DNA from: Saprospiraceae bacterium
GTDB taxonomy: Bacteria > Bacteroidota > Bacteroidia > Chitinophagales > Saprospiraceae
Assembly: GCA_020850025.1 (NCBI GenBank)
Contig: JADZFI010000385.1
Span: 1 to 7,989 of the forward strand
Length of the DNA: 7,989 nt
Direction: 5' to 3'
Of the stretch, positions 1 to 4,843 are shown piece by piece (the stretch's first letter is position 1; each line of letters opens with the position of its first letter). The position numbers were made by a program, and so were the translations under genes. Under the pieces are notes generated by a model that worked only from the letters and a program-made list of their open reading frames with translations, did not search any database and had not been told where the DNA came from.

Positions 1-9
1 ACTGGTCAT
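1..9 (-). CDS. 5' end of an unidentified minus-strand gene (first three codons)
   Basis: Reading the minus strand, an ATG at 9-7 is followed by ACC AGT and then the window edge, giving Met-Thr-Ser. The start is supported by an AGGAGA Shine-Dalgarno sequence five bases upstream (complement of 15-20) and by a complete Bacteroidota-type promoter just beyond it. Nothing can be said about the product. The same-strand neighbour, the DASS symporter, ends about 290 bp upstream, and a separate promoter lies between them, so this gene probably has its own transcript. Confidence 0.6.
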
Positions 10-14
10 GGCAA

Positions 15-20
15 TCTCCT
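15..20 (-). promoter_or_regulatory. Shine-Dalgarno sequence of the left-edge gene
   Basis: The minus strand reads AGGAGA, then TTGCC, then ATG. This is a strong match to the anti-Shine-Dalgarno sequence at a normal distance. It stands out because the other starts in this window lack a clear one, as is usual in Bacteroidota. It fixes the start of the gene leaving the left edge. Confidence 0.65.
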
Positions 21-38
21 GTTTGTTTTAAGATGCCT

Positions 39-70
39 CAAAGGTAAAACGATGTTTAACAATTACCAAA
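39..70 (-). promoter_or_regulatory. Bacteroidota-type promoter (-33 TTTG, -7 TACCTTTG)
   Basis: On the minus strand TTTG (complement of 67-70) is followed by exactly 20 bases and then TACCTTTG (complement of 39-46). This matches the Bacteroidota primary sigma factor consensus of TTTG or TTG, about 20 bp, then TAnnTTTG, at every specified base. Transcription would start near position 33 and give a leader of roughly 25 bases carrying the AGGAGA ribosome binding site. It drives the gene leaving the left edge. Confidence 0.75.
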
Positions 71-141
71 GTATGCTTACACAAAAACTGTTAAAATTTT
101 CAAAAAATTAGTGTCGCAACTTTTAATATTAAAACAAATCT

Positions 142-156
142 TTGATTATCAATCAA
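142..156. repeat. small AT-rich inverted repeat
   Basis: Two perfect 6-base arms, TTGATT and AATCAA, flank a 3-base centre. It lies about 70 bp upstream of the -33 box of the left-edge promoter, so it could be a regulator binding site. In a region this AT-rich a 6-base inverted repeat may also arise by chance. Confidence 0.3.
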
Positions 157-296
157 TTATATTATTTTTACAAAATCTTGACAAGCATATTGCTTTCAAA
201 AAAAATTGAAATGTGTTTGAGTTTGAAAACCTGAAAAACCATTCAAAAAAAAGCGTACAGCAAATTAAAAATTGGACTAAAGCCTACTATAAAAAA

Positions 297-1793
297 TTAA
301 ACATTGATACCCCACACAATTGGAAGAAATCCATAAACAAAAGCAAGTAAAAGCAAAATCGCCAACAAATCCAGGATAAATCCTGCACGAGCCATATCCC
401 GGGTACTCATTCGTCCGGAAGCATAAACAATACTGTTTGGCGCGGTGGCAATGGGCAGACCAAAACCGAAAGAGGCCGCCAGCGTTGCACTCATTAATAA
501 TCCGAAAGGATGCGCGCCCAAACTGCCTGCAAGCGCAGCCAGCACCGGCATCATCATGGAGGCAGTGGCGATATTAGAGGCCACCTCACTGAGAATTACC
601 ACTACGGCAAGCACCACAAAAAGAATCAAGGCATGTGGCAAATCGCCAATAGCTTTCAATACCTCCCCGAACCAGGAGGCCAGACCACTCAGGTCGAAAC
701 CCTTGGCTAAAGCCAAACCGCCTCCAAAGAGGATAAGGATACCCCAGGGAATGGTGGACGCTGTTGGCCAATCCAGCAACGTGCTTTTTTCATTTGTCTT
801 ACCGGAGGGTATGGTAAAAAACAACAGGGCGCCCAGCAAAGCCATTGCGGTGTCGGAACAATAGGAAGGCACTTTGTCGAGATTTTCCGGAAGCGGCAAA
901 CCCGCCAGGCCGGTGTGTATCCACATATTAAGCGGCTTATACCAAAGCAGGGATCCGGTTACCCAGGCCAGAATAACGGCGCCAAAAATCCACATAACCC
1001 TGCGTTCGGGGGTAGTAACGGGCCCAAGAGCTGCGAGTTCTCTTTTAATACGTTCCTGCGATTGAATCCCTGCATCCAGATCCTTGTTAAATGGAAACAA
1101 ACGAATCAGCAGTTGCCAGCAAATCCAGAGCAGCGTGGCCGCGAAGGGTAACCCGAAAGCCAGCCATTTGCCGAAGGATACTGTTTCACCCAATTGCTGT
1201 TGGGCGTACGAGAGGAATATGGCATTGGTAGGGGTGCCGATAATAGTAGCCAGTCCCCCAATGGAGCAGGCATAGCCAATACCCAGCAGCAATGCTTTGG
1301 CATAATTGGAAGAGGAGTTATTCCCGCTTTCCTGGGAGGCCACCGCAATTGCTACCGGTGTCATCATGACCGCAGTAGCTGTATTGGAGATCCACATGGA
1401 AATAAAAGCGGTAGCCACCATAAACCCTAGTACAGTTCTGGAGGGATCGGCCCCAATCCAGAGCACCATTTTTAAGGCAATACGCCGGTGCAACTGCCAT
1501 CGTTCAATGGTTTTTCCCATGAAAAAACCGGCCATGAAAAGAAAGATGATTTCATTGCCATATTCAGCAGCTACTACCTTCATAGGCGCAACACCCGTGA
1601 GCGGCAACAATATCAGAGGCAATAAGGAAGTAGCCGCCATTTCTACCGGTTCCGTGATCCACCACACTGCAATCCATAAGGTGATACCAGCAGTGAGTTG
1701 GGCCGCCCACGACATTCCGCCGGGAGTGGGCAACATCACCATCAATAGAAAAAGGGAAGGTCCCGCAAACAGGGCAATTCGTCTGAAATCCAT
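297..1793 (-). CDS. DASS/SLC13 family sodium-coupled anion symporter
   Basis: This 498-residue polytopic membrane protein belongs to the divalent anion:Na+ symporter family (NaDC, VcINDY, SdcS), which imports C4-dicarboxylates, citrate, sulfate or phosphate across the inner membrane with sodium. It has the first Ser-Asn-Thr substrate/sodium motif at 136-138 (within SNTATAVMMTP), GTPTN at 186-190, and a second, variant Ser-Asn-Ile motif at 406-408. Residues 440-456 (ASFGFGLPIATAPNSIV) fit the family's PROSITE-style signature as I recall it, which ends in N-x-hydrophobic-V. Length is normal for the family and hydrophobic segments span the whole protein. The start is the only sensible one, giving MDFRRIALFAGP before the first membrane helix. 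The DCC gene lies 88 bp upstream on the same strand with no clear terminator between, so co-transcription is possible. The substrate cannot be fixed from sequence alone; a dicarboxylate is the default guess. Confidence 0.92.
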   Translation of the reverse strand: MDFRRIALFAGPSLFLLMVMLPTPGGMSWAAQLTAGITLWIAVWWITEPVEMAATSLLPLILLPLTGVAPMKVVAAEYGNEIIFLFMAGFFMGKTIERWQLHRRIALKMVLWIGADPSRTVLGFMVATAFISMWISNTATAVMMTPVAIAVASQESGNNSSSNYAKALLLGIGYACSIGGLATIIGTPTNAIFLSYAQQQLGETVSFGKWLAFGLPFAATLLWICWQLLIRLFPFNKDLDAGIQSQERIKRELAALGPVTTPERRVMWIFGAVILAWVTGSLLWYKPLNMWIHTGLAGLPLPENLDKVPSYCSDTAMALLGALLFFTIPSGKTNEKSTLLDWPTASTIPWGILILFGGGLALAKGFDLSGLASWFGEVLKAIGDLPHALILFVVLAVVVILSEVASNIATASMMMPVLAALAGSLGAHPFGLLMSATLAASFGFGLPIATAPNSIVYASGRMSTRDMARAGFILDLLAILLLLAFVYGFLPIVWGINV

Positions 1794-1881
1794 GCGAAAA
1801 TCTTATGCTTCCCGCAAAGGACGAAAACTGTGGCCGGAAAACGGCAAATTAGCCCAAATAGATATCAAAAAGGATAATGGA

Positions 1882-2562
1882 TTACACTTTATCCCTTCGC
1901 TTCCACCACATCCAGGCGGTCAATAGCATTCCTGCGATTGCTTTTACCATCGACGTGCCTGGAATAACTGCTGTGAGTAATGCCGATGCAAGCGCAACGG
2001 TTGCCCAGTGACCCAGGAAGTCCAGTTTTTTGGAGACCACCAGAGCAAGTACCGGTGTAAAAAGTTGAATGAGCAATAACCCATTCGTCAGAGGCATTCC
2101 AATATACCAAATGGGCTGATAAAGTACAGCTGCTGCTCCAGCGGCCAACAAGATGTACAACCAACGATAGAACAGGTTAACATCAGGCGCACAATCAAAC
2201 CCGGACACCGGGGCGCTGCTTCCGGCTATGATCCGCCGATTGTAGGTAATGATCTGGTAGATTGGATACCAAAGCGCTGCAAACCACTTCGCTCTGAACA
2301 ACGGCCTGAGCAGTGGCATACGTTCGCCAAGAATCAAAAAGAGTGCCTGTAGCCCGTAAGTCACCTCTCCTGTTTTTGTATCCAGCAAAGGAATTTCATG
2401 CCTGGCCCGGTTAAGGTCTATCCCTGACATTAAATCCGGACTGATATTGCTGAACCCTGTGCGCTGTTTCAGCCAGCCGGCTTTTACAAAACCAGCAGTA
2501 TAGGCTTTGCACATGGGACATGCATCATCGTACACAATGACCTTTTGATCCAGATTTTCCAT
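1882..2562 (-). CDS. DCC-family (DUF393) thiol-disulfide protein with C-terminal membrane domain
   Basis: The 226-residue product starts with a DCC/DUF393 domain, a thioredoxin-like family predicted to do thiol-disulfide exchange. The hallmark is seen directly: VIVYDDACPMC at 8-18, with the CPMC redox pair at Cys15 and Cys18 just after the first beta strand. The domain continues to about residue 112, with a typical 'GLQAL' segment at 70-74 and RPLFRAKWFAALWYPIYQ near 87-103. A third cysteine is at 124. From about 131 to 222 there are roughly four hydrophobic stretches, so the C-terminal half is probably membrane-embedded; short DUF393 proteins usually lack this. The chain ends in a basic tail (KRRDKV). 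The start codon follows closely after a 12-14-bp stem-loop and no Shine-Dalgarno is visible. The redox partner is unknown. Family assignment is secure; the biochemical role is inference. Confidence 0.82.
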   Translation of the reverse strand: MENLDQKVIVYDDACPMCKAYTAGFVKAGWLKQRTGFSNISPDLMSGIDLNRARHEIPLLDTKTGEVTYGLQALFLILGERMPLLRPLFRAKWFAALWYPIYQIITYNRRIIAGSSAPVSGFDCAPDVNLFYRWLYILLAAGAAAVLYQPIWYIGMPLTNGLLLIQLFTPVLALVVSKKLDFLGHWATVALASALLTAVIPGTSMVKAIAGMLLTAWMWWKRRDKV

Positions 2563-2566
2563 AAGA

Positions 2567-2597
2567 AACGGGCTTGTTTCAATGAAACAAGCCCGCT
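2567..2597 (-). terminator. stem-loop between hbd and the DCC gene (terminator or leader hairpin)
   Basis: Perfect 12-base arms at 2569-2580 and 2584-2595 (CGGGCTTGTTTC and its complement) flank a 3-base loop. One U·G and one U-A pair extend the stem to 14 bp on the minus-strand RNA. There the stem is followed by TTTCTT and then the DCC start codon. It lies 30 bases after the hbd stop, so it could end hbd transcription, but the U tract is short and interrupted. Its position directly against a start codon makes a translational or attenuator role equally possible. Confidence 0.6.
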
Positions 2598-2625
2598 AAA
2601 AATAAGTTTCAAAAAAAACTGAAAG

Positions 2626-3516
2626 TTATTTTTTAAATCGTTCCGCCACCACCAGGTCTTTGGAACCGGGGGTATAGGTGTAGAATCCTTCGCCGCTCTT
2701 TACACCCAGTTTGCCGGCCGTTACCATATTTACCAGCAAAGGACATGGCGCGTATTTCGGGTTGCCAAAACCATCTTGCAGCACCCGCAGGATAGACAGG
2801 CATACATCCAGACCAATAAAATCGGCCAGTTGCAGAGGTCCCATAGGATGGGCCATGCCGAGTTTCATCACAGTATCAATTTCTTCCACGCCGCTCACGC
2901 CTTCATAGAGGGTATAAATAGCCTCGTTGATCATGGGCATAAGGATACGGTTGGCTACAAAGCCCGGGTAATCGTTCACCTCCACCGGCACCTTGCTCAG
3001 TTTTCTGGATAAATCCATGATCTGGCTGCATACCGCATCGGTGGTGGCATAACCACGAATAACCTCTACCAGCTTCATCACCGGCACCGGATTCATAAAG
3101 TGCATGCCAATGACCTGCGTTGGACGTTGCGTGGCAGCAGCAATCTGGGTGATGCTGATACTGGAAGTATTGGTCGCCAGGATAGCAGCCGGCGGAGCGT
3201 GCTGATCCATGTCCTTGAAGATTTTCAGCTTGAGCGCCACATTTTCTGTGGCAGCTTCCACAACCAGATCTGCGCCGGCCACTCCTTCGTGCAAATCGGT
3301 CATGGGATGAATCCGGCGCAGGGTTGCTGCCTTGTCTTCCTCCGTCAATGCACCTTTAGACACCTGGCGATCCAGGTTTTTACCAATCGTGACCAAGGCC
3401 TTGTCAAGTGCTGCTGCAGAAATATCCACCAGCGTTACTTCAAATCCGTGCTGGGCAAATACGTGAGCGATACCATTGCCCATGGTGCCGCTGCCGATAA
3501 CTGTGATGTTGTGCAT
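2626..3516 (-). CDS. hbd: 3-hydroxybutyryl-CoA dehydrogenase (3-hydroxyacyl-CoA dehydrogenase)
   Basis: This 296-residue cytoplasmic enzyme oxidises 3-hydroxyacyl-CoA to 3-oxoacyl-CoA with NAD(P)+, or runs in reverse in butyryl-CoA or polyhydroxybutyrate-type routes. The N-terminal Rossmann fold shows the dinucleotide motif VIGSGTMGNGIA (6-17), with the acidic cofactor-selecting residue in LVDIS near 31. Catalytic positions known from human HAD are all present: Ser118 in TNTSS, the His139-Glu151 dyad in GMHFMNPVPVMKLVEV, Asn142, and Asn189 in PGFVANR. The C-terminal dimerisation domain runs from about 185 to 285 and contains HPMGPLQLADFIGLD and KSGEGFY. Length matches stand-alone single-domain enzymes such as clostridial Hbd rather than the large FadB fusion. 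No thiolase or crotonase gene is adjacent, so the pathway direction is unknown. A 9-bp tandem repeat sits just upstream of the start. Confidence 0.93.
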   Translation of the reverse strand: MHNITVIGSGTMGNGIAHVFAQHGFEVTLVDISAAALDKALVTIGKNLDRQVSKGALTEEDKAATLRRIHPMTDLHEGVAGADLVVEAATENVALKLKIFKDMDQHAPPAAILATNTSSISITQIAAATQRPTQVIGMHFMNPVPVMKLVEVIRGYATTDAVCSQIMDLSRKLSKVPVEVNDYPGFVANRILMPMINEAIYTLYEGVSGVEEIDTVMKLGMAHPMGPLQLADFIGLDVCLSILRVLQDGFGNPKYAPCPLLVNMVTAGKLGVKSGEGFYTYTPGSKDLVVAERFKK

Positions 3517-3521
3517 GTTGA

Positions 3522-3557
3522 GTGTTTGAAGGGTTTGAGGGGTTTAAGGGGTTTGAT
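3522..3557. repeat. four-copy 9-bp tandem repeat in the hbd leader
   Basis: Four contiguous 9-base units occur at 3522-3530, 3531-3539, 3540-3548 and 3549-3557: GTGTTTGAA, GGGTTTGAG, GGGTTTAAG and GGGTTTGAT. The core is GGGTTTGA with one or two changes per unit. On the minus strand, which is the hbd sense strand, the core reads TCAAACCC. The array ends five bases before the hbd start codon and so occupies the place of a ribosome binding site. Confidence 0.8.
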
Positions 3558-3795
3558 GTACCGGCGGGTTTAGCCGCCGATTCCCCGAGCCTGTTTTGTA
3601 ACGTCCCGCAAAGGAACAACATCTTCCAATTCCTGTGTAAAAATTCAAGTCTTCAAATGGCATAAAACACCCACTATACACTTAGTTTTCTATTGTAAAA
3701 CGATGTGATTCCAACAGGACTAATGGACGACTCTTGAACATTGGAAAATAGACCTGATCCTGCAAGCACCTGACTCATAGCCCTTTACAAAACAA

Positions 3796-3839
3796 GTCCC
3801 ACGTCCATTGTCCAACAGTCCAACGTCCAACAGTCCATT
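3796..3839. repeat. six-unit GTCCAAC-type short tandem array
   Basis: Six units of 7 or 8 bases run head to tail: GTCCCAC, GTCCATT, GTCCAACA, GTCCAAC, GTCCAACA, GTCCATT. A final GTC overlaps the M48 stop codon (complement of 3842-3844) by one base. The alternating 7/8-base period and degenerate units suggest slippage or a lineage-specific intergenic repeat, not CRISPR. It would form the start of the protease mRNA 3' untranslated region. Confidence 0.75.
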
Positions 3840-3841
3840 GT

Positions 3842-4669
3842 CTACTTCAACTTCGCTTTCCACTCCTCAATAGCTGCCTGGATAGCCTCCTGGCGGTTTT
3901 CCGGATCGGGGTGAGTGCTTTGGAATTCCGGGGTACGGTTGGGGCCGGACGCTTGTTTCAGGATTTCCATCACCTGAATCAGATATTCCGGCTCATACCC
4001 TGCCTCAAGCATGAAACGCACACCGAGAAAATCGCTTTGCAATTCCTGATCCCGGCCATACTTCAATTGAAGCATATTGGCCACTGATTGAGCTATGTAG
4101 GCAGTATTAGGATTGGAGGGGTCGTAGGTAGCCATCGTTACCGCGCCGGTGAGTCCTTGGGACAACTCCATTTGTGCCAGTCGTTCAGCGCTGTGCCTGG
4201 CCACCACGTGCCCAACTTCGTGCCCCAGCACCCCGGCGAGCATGTCTTCACTCAGGGTTTTACCGTCCTCAGTGAGTCGCATAAACAGCCCTTCTGTGAT
4301 GAACACCTGACCGCCCGGCAAAGCGAAAGCATTAATGGTTTGCGGATCGGCCAGCAAGTGAAAGTCATATCGGTAAGGCGTTTGAGCCGCAGCCGAGTTT
4401 TTCACTATCTTTTGTCCAACCTGTTTGACGATGGCAGTGGCTTGCTGGTTACGGCTCAAGCCTCCCATTTCCTGCGCCATTTGGGGAGCGCTCTCCAGCC
4501 CCATGGCAATTTCCTGCTCCGGAGTCATGGCTATGTATTGTTTTTCACCGGTTATTTCGTTGATGGAGCTTTGTCCGTAGTACTTGCATAGCGCAAAACC
4601 TGCCATTAACAGCGCAACAATGATGGTGGGAGATATGCGGAGTCCGCCCCCTTGATTACGTCCAAGCAT
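3842..4669 (-). CDS. membrane-anchored M48-family zinc metalloprotease
   Basis: This 275-residue protein is a gluzincin protease of peptidase family M48, the family of HtpX, BepA and Oma1, which act in envelope protein quality control. The zinc site is explicit: HEVGH at 150-154 gives two histidine ligands and the catalytic Glu151, and Glu209 in RDQELQSDFLG supplies the third ligand in an ExxxD arrangement with Asp213. Other family landmarks are NAFALPGGQVFITEGL (113-128) and STHPDPENR (251-259). A single hydrophobic segment at about 13-29 follows a short positively charged N terminus, so it is probably a signal anchor with the catalytic domain in the periplasm. Cys28 is not in a good lipobox (FALC), so lipoprotein processing is unlikely. 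The gene is divergent from citrate synthase across 174 bp. Substrates are unknown. Confidence 0.9.
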   Translation of the reverse strand: MLGRNQGGGLRISPTIIVALLMAGFALCKYYGQSSINEITGEKQYIAMTPEQEIAMGLESAPQMAQEMGGLSRNQQATAIVKQVGQKIVKNSAAAQTPYRYDFHLLADPQTINAFALPGGQVFITEGLFMRLTEDGKTLSEDMLAGVLGHEVGHVVARHSAERLAQMELSQGLTGAVTMATYDPSNPNTAYIAQSVANMLQLKYGRDQELQSDFLGVRFMLEAGYEPEYLIQVMEILKQASGPNRTPEFQSTHPDPENRQEAIQAAIEEWKAKLK

Positions 4670-4724
4670 AGCTTTTGTTTCGTTTTATAGTACAATGCGA
4701 ATGTCGTTTACCTTTTTGAAAATA

Positions 4725-4744
4725 CAAAACTTTCGAAACTTTTG
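4725..4744. promoter_or_regulatory. near-perfect 20-bp palindrome, candidate operator
   Basis: The site is CAAAA-C-TTTCGAAA-C-TTTTG. Nine of ten symmetric positions pair; only the C/C pair breaks the symmetry. It lies in the divergent region between the M48 protease and citrate synthase, about 32 bp upstream of the citrate synthase -7 box, where a dimeric regulator could bind. The function is inferred from symmetry and location only. Confidence 0.4.
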
Positions 4745-4776
4745 AACTTTACAGGAATATGGCAGTTCACTTGTTC

Positions 4777-4784
4777 TAACTTTG
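4777..4784 (+). promoter_or_regulatory. -7 promoter box TAACTTTG of citrate synthase
   Basis: TAACTTTG fits the Bacteroidota -7 consensus TAnnTTTG at every specified base. It would start transcription near 4790 and leave a leader of roughly 50 bases before the ATG at 4844. No good TTG or TTTG lies about 20 bp upstream (the sequence there reads TTTACAGG), so the -33 element is weak, which would fit a promoter that depends on an activator. Confidence 0.55.
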
Positions 4785-4843
4785 CAAAAAATTCAGAGCG
4801 CAAACAAAAATTGCTCTAACCAGTATTTTTACGACTTATTCCC

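Larger units (their letters stand above)
10..296. other. AT-rich intergenic region
   Basis: This stretch of nearly 290 bp is strikingly rich in A and T, with many A and T runs and no credible reading frame. It separates the 3' end of the DASS symporter gene from the start of the next minus-strand gene. The left end holds the promoter and ribosome binding site. The middle holds a small AT-rich inverted repeat, TTGATT-ATC-AATCAA, at 142-156. Downstream of the symporter stop the minus strand has T runs but no convincing GC-rich stem, so I cannot assign a terminator for that gene. Confidence 0.7.
3517..3841. other. 325-bp intergenic region with two tandem repeats
   Basis: No credible gene lies between the start of hbd and the end of the M48 protease gene. 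The left end carries the 9-bp repeat array. Next to it is a small GC stem, CGGCGG-GTTTAG-CCGCCG, at 3562-3579. The right end carries an array built on GTCCAAC or GTCCATT that runs into the protease stop codon. Between about 3600 and 3790 I see unremarkable sequence; the only item noted is a 12-mer at 3604-3615 (TCCCGCAAAGGA) also present in the leader of the DASS gene. No clear promoter matching TAnnTTTG was found for hbd. Confidence 0.7.

Noticed and set aside
142..156. FNR/CRP-like site (TTGAT ... ATCAA)
   Set aside because: The half-sites are separated by five bases or by one, not the four required for an FNR box, and the region is so AT-rich that such matches are expected by chance.
1833..1845. 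Terminator between the DCC and DASS genes
   Set aside because: The stem is only four base pairs (GCCG/CGGC) with a 5-base loop and no following U tract on the minus strand.
1306..1926. 206-codon plus-strand reading frame
   Set aside because: It lies antisense to the well-supported DASS gene and the end of the DCC gene, has low-complexity composition and no recognisable motif.
3562..3579. Terminator or riboswitch in the hbd leader (CGGCGG/CCGCCG stem)
   Set aside because: It is a single 6-bp stem with a 6-base loop, with no T tract and no larger structure around it.
3796..3839. CRISPR array
   Set aside because: The units are only 7-8 bases and directly abutting, with no spacers and no cas genes nearby.
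4795..4817. Leader hairpin in the citrate synthase mRNA (AGAGC ... GCTCT)
   Set aside because: It has only five contiguous pairs and a 13-base A-rich loop, too weak to call as a regulatory element.
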